DNA of 64,000 nucleotides, from assembly GCF_029761935.1 (NCBI RefSeq), contig NZ_CP121699.1:1302001-1366000 (forward strand), in the 5' to 3' direction. The DNA is from Microbacterium testaceum. Lineage in GTDB: Bacteria > Actinomycetota > Actinomycetes > Actinomycetales > Microbacteriaceae. Of the stretch, positions 32,880 through 42,651 are shown piece after piece. A program made the translations under genes and the position numbers. The notes beneath the pieces were generated by a model. It had not been told where the DNA came from, searched no databases, and saw only the letters and a program-made list of their open reading frames with translations. Positions within the stretch are counted from its first letter, which is position 1. Every line of letters begins with the position of its first letter.

Positions 32880-34118
32880 TCAGTTCTGCGACACGCTCGC
32901 GATCGCGTGCACCATTCCTGACTGTCGGAACTCGCTGGGGACGAAGAACATCGTGCCTTGGAACAGCACTGACCACGGGGTGTCCCACGCGTCCGCGATC
33001 TCACAGTTGATGAAGTACTGCCCACCCGCGAGCGGGAGAGACCCGATCTCGTACCGGATCGTCGAGGTTCCCGCAGGTGAGGGCTGGTGAACGGTCTTCA
33101 TCCGGCGGGTGCCGGTGCCGAAGACCTGATGACCCTGCGGGGTCTCGATGCTGATGCTCGAATTCCACTCACCGACGGACGCCTCGAACTCAACGTCGAG
33201 CTCGACGGTCACCGAGTCGCCCGGTTTGATCAGATCGACGACAGAATCTGACGCATCCAGGACGCGCACGGCCGTGACCTTCGCGGGGGCGGGGGTGACG
33301 GTCTGGATAGCGCCGTCTTCAGCGGCGTCCTCCTCGGCGCGCACCTCGCGGCGACGCCCCTCCAGAATTTCGCGGTGTACCTTCGTCGCCTCACCGACCG
33401 AGCCGGAGAAGGCCACCTTGCCATGACTCAGGACCACCGCGACGTCGCAGACCTCGGCGACCTGCTCGGGCGAGTGGGAGACGAGGATGATAGTGCGACC
33501 CTCGCGCTGGAACTGACGGATCTTGTCCATGCACTTCCGCTGGAAGACTTCATCGCCCACCGCGAGTACCTCATCGACGAGAAGGATGTCGGGGTCCGTG
33601 TGGATCGCCACCGAGAACGCTAGACGCACGTACATCCCCGAGGAGTAGAACTTCACCTGGGTGTCGATGAATTCGCTGATCTCTGAGAACGCGACGATGC
33701 TGTCGAAGCGCTCGTCGGTTTCTTCCTTCGACATCCCGAGGATGGCGGCGTTCAGGTAGATGTTGTCTCGCCCCGTTAGGTCCGGGTGGAATCCCGCACC
33801 CAGCTCGAGCAACGCGGCGAGACGCCCACGACGCATGATGCGCCCTTCGCTGGGATCGATGATCCCGCCGATGAGCTTGAGGAGCGTGCTCTTGCCCGAG
33901 CCGTTGCTGCCCATCAGGCCGATGGAGCTGCCGGCGCGGATCGCGAAGGACACGCCCTTCAACGCTTCGAATCTCTCCTCGTGCACGCGCCCTCTCTTGC
34001 CGAGGGTGACGACGCGCTCCTTCAGCGAATTGTCCTTCCGGATGGTGAAGGACTTGGACACCTGGTCCACGACGACCACTTCGGGCATGTCGACCGTCTT
34101 GACGTTCTCGATACTCAT
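32880..34118 (-). CDS. wzt: Wzt-type ABC exporter ATPase with C-terminal glycan-binding domain
   Basis: A 412-residue protein. The ATPase half has Walker A GSNGSGKST at 70-78, signature YSSGMYVRLAFSV near 158-170 and Walker B DILLVDEVLAVGD near 177-189. After a linker (about 245-285) comes a beta-rich domain of about 130 residues (GDSVTVELDVEFEA to the C-terminus) resembling Wzt_C. In Wzt that domain binds the finished, end-capped O-polysaccharide before export. M. tuberculosis Rv3781 lacks such a tail as far as I recall. The ATG at 34118 follows AGGAG and lies one base after the wzm stop. Local GC is visibly lower than in the flanking core genes. Confidence 0.92.
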   Translation of the reverse strand: MSIENVKTVDMPEVVVVDQVSKSFTIRKDNSLKERVVTLGKRGRVHEERFEALKGVSFAIRAGSSIGLMGSNGSGKSTLLKLIGGIIDPSEGRIMRRGRLAALLELGAGFHPDLTGRDNIYLNAAILGMSKEETDERFDSIVAFSEISEFIDTQVKFYSSGMYVRLAFSVAIHTDPDILLVDEVLAVGDEVFQRKCMDKIRQFQREGRTIILVSHSPEQVAEVCDVAVVLSHGKVAFSGSVGEATKVHREILEGRRREVRAEEDAAEDGAIQTVTPAPAKVTAVRVLDASDSVVDLIKPGDSVTVELDVEFEASVGEWNSSISIETPQGHQVFGTGTRRMKTVHQPSPAGTSTIRYEIGSLPLAGGQYFINCEIADAWDTPWSVLFQGTMFFVPSEFRQSGMVHAIASVSQN

Positions 34119-34119
34119 G

Positions 34120-35037
34120 TCACAGCTCCTGGGCGAAGTTGCCCTGCAGGCGAGCGAAAACACGCTGGCACACCCACAGGAGCAGGATCCCGGCGAGGGT
34201 TGCGATCGCCATGCGCATCGCCATGTGCGGGGGGTAGTCGGCGGGGCTCCCGGCTGTCCAGAAAGCTCTATGGAAGCCGAGGACAGCCAAGGTGAGTGGG
34301 TTGTTCGTGTAGACCTCCAGGACCCACGCCGGGAGGTTGTATCGGGTCATGACGTCGTTAACCATGTTCCAGCCGTAGACGATAGGCGCGGCCCAGAGCG
34401 ACAGCATCAGAACGATCTGCGTCAGGTACTGCACGTCTCGCAGGTAGACATTCAGCGCCGACAGCAGGATGCCGAAGGATCCGGCGAACAGCACGACCAG
34501 AAGAATGGACGGGATCGCATAGACGATCTCCCAGCCGAGCGGCGGCGCTCCGAGCACGAAGCACGCGACGACGAGGACGACCATCTGCACACCCGACGTG
34601 AACAGCGCCGACCCGACACTCGCCAGCGGGAAGATCTCGCGTGGGACGTAGACCTTCTTCACCAATCCACTGTTGGCAACGATGGAGCCCGTGGACGCCG
34701 AGAGCGTCTCGGAGTACAGAGCGTAGATCGTCAGACCGGAGAAGACATAGATAGCGAAGTCGGGGAGGCCACGCGCGGCCCCTAGGATCTCCCCCATCAC
34801 CAGGTAGTACACGCACAACTGGACGATGGGGTTGATCAGGGTCCAGAGCAGACCCAACGCGCTGTCTTTGTACCGGGCCTTGATGTCGCGCCGCACGAGG
34901 AGGGCGAGGAGTTCTCTATGGGAGAAAACCGCACGGAACGAACTCCACGTGCCTAGGAATGATGTTCCTCCGCCGCCCGTCTGAACGAGGGATTCGCGAG
35001 AGAGCCGCTCGAAGCGCGCCCGGGCACTGTCCGTCAA
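34120..35037 (-). CDS. wzm: Wzm-type ABC exporter permease
   Basis: A 305-residue ABC-2 permease. A soluble N-terminus (1-45) is followed by RRDIKARYKDSALGLLWTLINPI, the family signature. Six membrane segments then run to the C-terminal LLLWVCQRVFARLQGNF. It exports undecaprenyl-linked polysaccharide with Wzt. The most likely start is TTG at 35037, giving a 34-base leader from a TATACT box; no ATG or GTG precedes the conserved region in frame. It is divergent from rmlA. Confidence 0.9.
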   Translation of the reverse strand: MTDSARARFERLSRESLVQTGGGGTSFLGTWSSFRAVFSHRELLALLVRRDIKARYKDSALGLLWTLINPIVQLCVYYLVMGEILGAARGLPDFAIYVFSGLTIYALYSETLSASTGSIVANSGLVKKVYVPREIFPLASVGSALFTSGVQMVVLVVACFVLGAPPLGWEIVYAIPSILLVVLFAGSFGILLSALNVYLRDVQYLTQIVLMLSLWAAPIVYGWNMVNDVMTRYNLPAWVLEVYTNNPLTLAVLGFHRAFWTAGSPADYPPHMAMRMAIATLAGILLLWVCQRVFARLQGNFAQEL

Positions 35038-35065
35038 AGTAATACTCAGGCTTTCGTCACTCGGA

Positions 35066-35081
35066 ACTGAGGAGCCTCAGT
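35066..35081. promoter_or_regulatory. Operator-like palindrome at the wzm transcription start
   Basis: ACTGAGG-AG-CCTCAGT, seven-base perfect arms. It overlaps the downstream edge of the wzm -10 box and the expected start point. The two-base centre favours a protein-binding DNA site over an RNA hairpin. A smaller palindrome, CTCAC-T-GTGAG, lies at 35092-35102. Confidence 0.55.
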
Positions 35082-35084
35082 ATA
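35079..35084 (-). promoter_or_regulatory. -10 box of wzm-wzt
   Basis: TATACT on the minus strand, 41 bases before the TTG start; no clear -35. Confidence 0.55.
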
Positions 35085-35169
35085 TGTGGCGCTCACTGTG
35101 AGGCCCCGGAGAGAGACGGCGTCTTCTCCCGCGCGCGACGCGCGCGCACAGCGCGGGGACCCCGGTGTG

Positions 35170-35176
35170 TAAGGAT
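35170..35176 (+). promoter_or_regulatory. -10 box of rmlA (leaderless)
   Basis: TAAGGAT ending six bases before the GTG start at 35183. Confidence 0.5.
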
Positions 35177-35182
35177 CACCGT

Positions 35183-37049
<1,867 letters not shown>

Positions 37050-37050
<1 letters not shown>

Positions 37051-38462
37051 TGGCAACCGCCTTCGGCAAGCAGTTGGGCGTCACACCGACCGACATCCCG
37101 GGTCTCGTCGTCTTCGATCTCCCGGTCCACGGCGACAGTCGCGGGTGGTTCAAGGAGAACTGGCAGCGCGAGAAGATGAGCGCGCTGGGGCTGCCCGACT
37201 TCGGCCCCGTCCAGAACAACGTCTCGTTCAACGACGCCGTCGGCACCACCCGCGGCATCCACGCCGAACCCTGGGACAAGTGGGTCTCGGTCGCGACGGG
37301 CCGGATCTTCGGCGCGTGGGTGGATCTTCGCGAGGGACCGTCGTTCGGCGCGGTCTTCACCACCGAACTCGACCCGTCGCGAGCCGTCTTCGTTCCGCGC
37401 GGGGTCGGCAACTCGTACCAGACACTCGAGCCCGATACGGCGTACACCTATCTCGTCAACGACCACTGGTCACCCCGCGCCGAGTACTCGTTCCTGAACC
37501 TCGCCGACGAGACCTCCGCGATCGACTGGCCGATCCCGCTCGCCGACGTGGAGATCTCCGCCAAGGACCTCGCCCACCCGCGTCTGCGCGACGTGACGCC
37601 CATTCCCCCGCGAAAGATCCTCGTCGTCGGTGCGTCCGGTCAGCTCGGCCTCGCCCTCCAGCAGGAGTTCTCCGGGTTACCGCACGTCGAGTACGCGACT
37701 CGCGCGGACCTGGACCTCAACGACTCCGATATCGACGGCGCGCGTCGCTGGCGCGACTACGGCGTGATCATCAATGCCGCCGCCCACACCGCCGTCGACA
37801 TCGCCGAAACGCCCGACGGTCGTCGCGCCGCGTGGGCCGCCAATGTGGCCGGGGTCGCGACCCTCTCCCGCATCGCGACCGCAAACGGCCTCACCCTGGT
37901 CCACGTCTCCAGCGATTACGTCTTCGACGGCGCCAGCGATCGGCCCTACCGCGAGGACGACCCCGTCTGCCCCCTCGGCGTGTACGGACAGACCAAGGCG
38001 GCGGGTGATGCGCTCGTCTCGACGGTGCCTCGGCATTACATCGTCCGGACCTCGTGGGTGATCGGTGAGGGCAAGAACTTCGTCCGCACGATGGCAGCGT
38101 TGGCCGACCGGGGCGTCGATCCGCGTGTCGTCGACGATCAGGTGGGACGTCTGACCTTCACCGGTGACATCGCGGCCGGTATCCGCCATCTCATCGAGAG
38201 CAACGCGCCCCACGGGGTGTACAACCTCACGGGAAGCGGCGAGCCGATGTCGTGGGCCGAGGTAGCTCGCCGAGTATTCGACCTCACCGGTCACGACAGT
38301 GCACGGGTGACGGGCGTCTCCACCGACGAGTACTTCGCCGCCGCCACCGCCCCGGTCGCCCCCCGCCCGCGTCACAGCGTGTTGGATCTGTCCAAGCTCG
38401 AGGCCACGGGCTTCCGGACGACACCGGCTACCGACTCTCTCGCGACGCTACTCGGGGTCTGA
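37050..38462 (+). CDS. rmlCD: Fused RmlC-RmlD: dTDP-4-keto-6-deoxyglucose epimerase + dTDP-4-dehydrorhamnose reductase
   Basis: A 470-residue two-domain protein. Residues 1-185 are an RmlC cupin with DSRGWFKENWQREKM, NVSFNDAVGTTRGIHAE (catalytic His) and VFVPRGVGNSYQTL. From about 190 there is an RmlD-type SDR: KILVVGASGQLG, INAAAHTAVDIAE, HVSSDYVFDGA and YGQTKAAGD (catalytic Tyr/Lys). Together they finish dTDP-L-rhamnose. In most bacteria these are separate genes. The RmlC half departs from the common RGLHYQ form. The ATG at 37050 shares a base with the rmlB stop. Confidence 0.94.
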
Positions 38463-38510
38463 CCCCGCCGGGGCGCACGTGCGTCGACGGGACCACTGCG
38501 CCCCGCCCAG

Positions 38511-38516
38511 TAGCAT
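38511..38516 (+). promoter_or_regulatory. -10 box of the GMD/RMD operon
   Basis: TAGCAT 27 bases before the ATG at 38544. Unlike the leaderless genes, this one has a full GGAGG ribosome site at 38535-38539. Confidence 0.5.
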
Positions 38517-38543
38517 GGAACGAGCAGTTCGACTGGAGGCATA

Positions 38544-39551
38544 ATGGCAGATTCCCGACGTGCATTGATCACCGGAATCACGGGACAGGACGGCGGGCAC
38601 ATCGCGAGCCTCCTGCATTCCAAGGGATACGAGGTGTTCGGGCTCATCCGTGGCCAGAATAACCCCCGCCGTGAAGCCACGCAGAGCGAGTTCCCCTACG
38701 TCACCCTGATCGAGGGCGACCTCACCGACCCGACATCGCTCGTCCGCGCCGTCGAGACGAGCGACCCCGACGAGTTCTACAACCTGGCGGCGATCAGCCA
38801 TGTCGGCTACTCGTTCAAGAACCCGACCCTCACCGCAGACGTGACCGCGAAGGGCGTTCTCAACGCCCTCGAGGCCGTCCGCATCACCGGGCGCGCCCAG
38901 AAGACCAAGTTCTACCAGGCCTCCACATCCGAGATGTTCGGCGGTCTCGACTACAACCGGCCCGGTGCCGGATACAACGAGAACTCGCTGTTCCACCCGC
39001 GCAGCCCGTATGGCGTCGCCAAGCTCTACGGCCACTGGATCGCCAAGAACTACCGCGAGAGCTACGACATGTACGTCTCGTGCGGCATCCTCTTCAATCA
39101 CGAGGGCGAGCGCCGCGGCGTCGAGTTCGTCACGCGCAAGATCACGCACGCCGTGGCCCGCATCAAGCTCGGCCTGCAGCCGCACATCGAGCTGGGCGAC
39201 CTGTGGCCCAAGCGCGACTGGGGCTACGCCGGAGACTACGTCGAAGGCATGTGGCGCATGCTGCAGCACGAAACCCCCGATGACTTCGTCCTCGCGACCG
39301 GCGAGACCCACTCCATCGAGGAGTTTCTCACTCTCGCCTTCGCCGAGATTGGCGTCGACGACTGGAGGCCCTACGTCGTACAGAACCCCGCGTTCATGCG
39401 TCCCGCCGAGGTCGACATCCTGCTCGGCGACCCCGCCAAAGCCGAGAACGAACTCGGGTGGCGTCGCGAGGTCGACTTCCCGGGCCTGGTGGCGCGAATG
39501 GTCTCCCACGACCTGCAGCAGCAGTCGGCTCTGCTGAGCAACCCCGCGTGA
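38544..39551 (+). CDS. gmd: GDP-mannose 4,6-dehydratase
   Basis: A 335-residue extended SDR with ALITGITGQDGGHIASLL at 7-24, the GMD-specific start motif. Also present are NLAAISHVGYSF, QASTSEMFGG (catalytic Thr/Glu region), RSPYGVAKLYGHWI (Tyr/Lys) and FNHEGERRGVEFVTRKI. It makes GDP-4-keto-6-deoxymannose from GDP-mannose. The ATG is backed by a GGAGG site. Its stop overlaps the next gene, which probably reduces the product. Confidence 0.95.
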   Translation: MADSRRALITGITGQDGGHIASLLHSKGYEVFGLIRGQNNPRREATQSEFPYVTLIEGDLTDPTSLVRAVETSDPDEFYNLAAISHVGYSFKNPTLTADVTAKGVLNALEAVRITGRAQKTKFYQASTSEMFGGLDYNRPGAGYNENSLFHPRSPYGVAKLYGHWIAKNYRESYDMYVSCGILFNHEGERRGVEFVTRKITHAVARIKLGLQPHIELGDLWPKRDWGYAGDYVEGMWRMLQHETPDDFVLATGETHSIEEFLTLAFAEIGVDDWRPYVVQNPAFMRPAEVDILLGDPAKAENELGWRREVDFPGLVARMVSHDLQQQSALLSNPA

Positions 39552-40465
39552 CCTTCACCCTCGCGATCACGGGGGCGAACGGATTCGTCGGCCCGCACGT
39601 CGCCCAGCTCGCTCAGCGAGCGGGAATGCGCGTGTGGGCCGCCGGCCGTGAGGCGGACCCGGCAGAGCGGCTCGCTCCGTTCTGCGACGCCTACTACGGA
39701 ACCGACCTGACCGGTGAGTGGCCGTTCCCGATCGGGGTCGACGCGGTGGTGCACCTCGCCGGGCTCGCCGCCGTCGGGCGGTCCTTCTCGGAGCCGCAGC
39801 GCTACCTCGACGTCAACAGCTCGATCATGACCGTGATGTGCGAAACCCTTCTCGAGCGGTCCGAGGGCACACGCGTGGTCGTCGTCAGCTCGGGCGCCGT
39901 GTACGCCCCTCCGTCCGAGGGGAGATCGGTCGACGAGGCCCACGCCCTGGCCGCGACGTCGCCCTATGCCGTGGCGAAGATGCTCGTCGAGACCCTGGCC
40001 GAGTACTACTCGCGACGGGGCATCGACACCGTGGTGGCGCGTCCGTTCAATCACATCGGCCCGGGCCAGGGACCAGGCTTCCTCATCCCGGACCTGACGC
40101 AGAAGCTGCGGTCCGCGGTGCCCGGCGAGCCCGTGCAGACGGGCAATCTTTCCACCGCTCGCGACTACACCGATGTGCGCGACGTCGCGGCGGCCTACGT
40201 CACCCTCGCGTCGGCCTCGCTGCACGAACACGCGACGTACAACGTCGGATCAGGCCGGTCGCACACGGGCGCCGAGATGCTCGAAGCACTTGCCTCGGCG
40301 CTCGATGTGCCCGTTCCTCCCACGCGCATCGACGCGGGGCTGCTGCGTCCCGGTGACGTCGCGGACATCCGCGGTGACGCATCTCGCCTGCGCGACGAGT
40401 TCGGCTGGGCCCCCACCATTGATTGGCGTTCCTCGATCACCGACTACGTCGGCGCACTCGCATGA
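39548..40465 (+). CDS. NAD(P)-dependent epimerase/reductase, probable GDP-6-deoxy-D-mannose reductase (RMD type)
   Basis: A 305-residue extended SDR with LAITGANGFVGPHVAQLA, HLAGLAAVGRSF, SSGAVYAPP, SPYAVAKMLVE (Tyr/Lys), RPFNHIGPGQGPGFLIPDL and ARDYTDVRDVAAAYV. The NHxGPGQ and R-D-[YF]-x-DVRD patterns are typical of RMD, which reduces the GMD product to GDP-D-rhamnose. Coupling to gmd by a GTGA overlap strengthens this. A GDP-6-deoxy-talose or other C4 reductase cannot be excluded. Confidence 0.8.
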   Translation: MTFTLAITGANGFVGPHVAQLAQRAGMRVWAAGREADPAERLAPFCDAYYGTDLTGEWPFPIGVDAVVHLAGLAAVGRSFSEPQRYLDVNSSIMTVMCETLLERSEGTRVVVVSSGAVYAPPSEGRSVDEAHALAATSPYAVAKMLVETLAEYYSRRGIDTVVARPFNHIGPGQGPGFLIPDLTQKLRSAVPGEPVQTGNLSTARDYTDVRDVAAAYVTLASASLHEHATYNVGSGRSHTGAEMLEALASALDVPVPPTRIDAGLLRPGDVADIRGDASRLRDEFGWAPTIDWRSSITDYVGALA

Positions 40466-42615
40466 CCCGCGTGCGGATCCCTCATCCCGCGACGCTCGCG
40501 CGCTTGAGCCTCCGGCGATTGAGGGGTTCCGCGTTCGCACGCCCGGTCGTTCACGCTCTCGACCGCGTCTGGTGGGCGCGGGTGATCCGTCGCGCCGACC
40601 TGATCGACGACGATCTGATCCGTGCGCAGGGGTTCCGCACCCGGCGCTCCGCGCTGCGCGCCTACGTGCGGGGCGGCTTCCGCACCGGGGTGACCCTGAA
40701 CCCGCTCGCGATGGAACGCCTCATCGCCTCGCAGCTCTCCGATGTCGGTCGGGTCCCGGCGCTCTACGCCTATCTGGTCAACGACCCCCGTCGCATCCGC
40801 GTCAGCGTGAACTGGGACGCGGTGGGCTGGGCGGAGGCGCATCCGGAAGCCCTCTCCGACCCGGCGGGTCCGCTCGGCCACCGCTGGCGGCTCGCGCGGG
40901 CAGAGGGCCGGATCGCGCTCGGCACCGAGAAGGAGACGACGAGCGTTCCCTGGTCGACCGTCGTGTCGGCGATGGGACGCTCCGCGCGAAGAGAGCCGAG
41001 CGGACCGATGGCCTCGGCGTCGGCCGCGCGCATCGTGGTCTGCGAGGTGGGCAGAGACGAGCCCGACCTCGCTTATGCCCTCGACGCCGTGTTGGACACC
41101 GCGGCCCGCGCCGATACCGACCTCGTCATCGCCCTCGACAGTACCGAGGTCGAGTCGTGGCTCGCCTGCGCGCTGGTGGGGGCGTGGCACCCTCGGGTCC
41201 GCGTGCAGACCCGCGATACTCTTCGGCTCGACAGCCTCCCGGTGGCTCCAGACCGAGTGATCGTCGTGCGCGGTGCTGGTAACGAGATCTCGTCCGCCGA
41301 TCTCGACGCTCTCGCGGCCGCTGGAGCCGAGGGGCCCGTCGCTCCGCTGTGGCTCGACGAGACCGGGGCGATCGCCTCCGCCGGACTCGTCGTCAGCGGC
41401 GGACGGTATCGGCACCTGCTGAGCGGCCACCCCGCCGAGGATGCGCAGGCGGCGGGCGAGTGGATCGCCGTGCCGCGCATCGCCGCCCCCACGTTTGCCC
41501 ACCCCCTGGGAAGCAGCACCGACGGCCCGGCGCGGACGCTCCTGGGCGCCGTCGTGCGCGCTCCCCGCCTTCCTCCGCCGGTCGAGCCCGCGCCCGGGCC
41601 GGACACCGACCTGGACCCCTATCTGCGTCCGGCCGGACTCGTCGCCGTCGCGGGAGCGGGGGGAAGACCGCGCGTGGAACGCCGACTCCCCGACGCCACC
41701 TCGGCGGGAGCGACTCCCCGACTGAGATGGGCTCTCAAGATCGCAGCTCCCCCGGGCCGACCCGGGGAGTTCTGGGGCGACACGCACTTCGCCCGGGGAT
41801 TGGCCGACGCACTTCGACGTCTCGGCCAAGACGTCGTGATCGACGCCTACGAGGCGCGGAGGCGTCCGTCCACACGACTCGACGATGTGGTCCTCGCCCT
41901 TCGAGGGCCTGAACCCATCGACGCTCAGGATGACGCCGTCTCCCTGCTCTGGGTCATCAGCCACCCCGATGAGTTGACCGCTGGTGAGGCGGCGAGCTTC
42001 GACGCGGTGTTCGCGGCATCCCGGTCATGGGCCCGCGAGACGAGCATCTCGTGGGGTCGAGAGGTGGGGACTCTGCTGCAGTGCACCGACACGCGGCGTT
42101 TCCACCCGCAGGAATTGCCGCGCACGTCGGAGCGGGTGTTCGTCGGCACTGCGCGCGGTATCGCCCGTCCGTCCGTGGTCGAGCCCCTGAAAGCGGGCCT
42201 CCAACTCAGCGTGTACGGCCCCGATTGGACCGGCTACATCCCTGCCCATACGGTGGTCGCGCGAAGCGTGCCCAATGCGGTACTGCCCGCCCTTTACGAG
42301 AGTGCCGACATTGTGATGAACGACCATTGGCCGGCCATGCAGCGGGCGGGCTTCATCTCGAACCGGCTCTTCGATGTCGTCGCCGCCGGCGGGCGTGCGA
42401 TCAGCGACGAGGTGGACGGGATCGGTGAGATCTTCGGCGGAGCGGTTGCGACCTATCGCACGATCGACGAATTGCTGGCGCTGCTGCGCCGCCCTTCCGA
42501 GGAGGTGTTCCCCCCGCCCGAGGAACTCGCGCGCATCGGCGCCGAGGTGCGCGCGGCGCACTCCTTCGACGCGCGTGCCCGCACACTCCTCGATCGCGCG
42601 CTCGAACTGCGCTGA
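40462..42615 (+). CDS. Large two-part glycosyltransferase with a GT1/GT4 C-terminal domain
   Basis: A 717-residue protein. The N-terminal half (1 to about 420) has a basic helical start, then NPLAMERLIASQ and a region with GT-A-like fragments but no clear DxD. The C-terminal half begins LRWALKIAAPPGRPGEFWGDTHFARGLA split around 430-455. It continues WVISHPDELT, FAASRSWA, LLQCTDTRRF, VYGPDWTGYIP and MNDHWPAMQRAGFISNRLFDVVAAGGR, a CgeB/GT1-like pattern. The gene overlaps the RMD-type gene by four bases, which suggests it uses the GDP-6-deoxyhexose made by that pair. It ends convergently with the next gene. Confidence 0.75.
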   Translation: MTRVRIPHPATLARLSLRRLRGSAFARPVVHALDRVWWARVIRRADLIDDDLIRAQGFRTRRSALRAYVRGGFRTGVTLNPLAMERLIASQLSDVGRVPALYAYLVNDPRRIRVSVNWDAVGWAEAHPEALSDPAGPLGHRWRLARAEGRIALGTEKETTSVPWSTVVSAMGRSARREPSGPMASASAARIVVCEVGRDEPDLAYALDAVLDTAARADTDLVIALDSTEVESWLACALVGAWHPRVRVQTRDTLRLDSLPVAPDRVIVVRGAGNEISSADLDALAAAGAEGPVAPLWLDETGAIASAGLVVSGGRYRHLLSGHPAEDAQAAGEWIAVPRIAAPTFAHPLGSSTDGPARTLLGAVVRAPRLPPPVEPAPGPDTDLDPYLRPAGLVAVAGAGGRPRVERRLPDATSAGATPRLRWALKIAAPPGRPGEFWGDTHFARGLADALRRLGQDVVIDAYEARRRPSTRLDDVVLALRGPEPIDAQDDAVSLLWVISHPDELTAGEAASFDAVFAASRSWARETSISWGREVGTLLQCTDTRRFHPQELPRTSERVFVGTARGIARPSVVEPLKAGLQLSVYGPDWTGYIPAHTVVARSVPNAVLPALYESADIVMNDHWPAMQRAGFISNRLFDVVAAGGRAISDEVDGIGEIFGGAVATYRTIDELLALLRRPSEEVFPPPEELARIGAEVRAAHSFDARARTLLDRALELR

Positions 42616-42651
42616 CGCTCACCCGGGCCGAGCCGGAGCATCCGGGCCGGT

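Noticed and set aside
42616..42651. Possible terminator between convergent glycosyltransferase genes
   Set aside because: GC-rich repeats are present but no arms longer than four bases pair properly.
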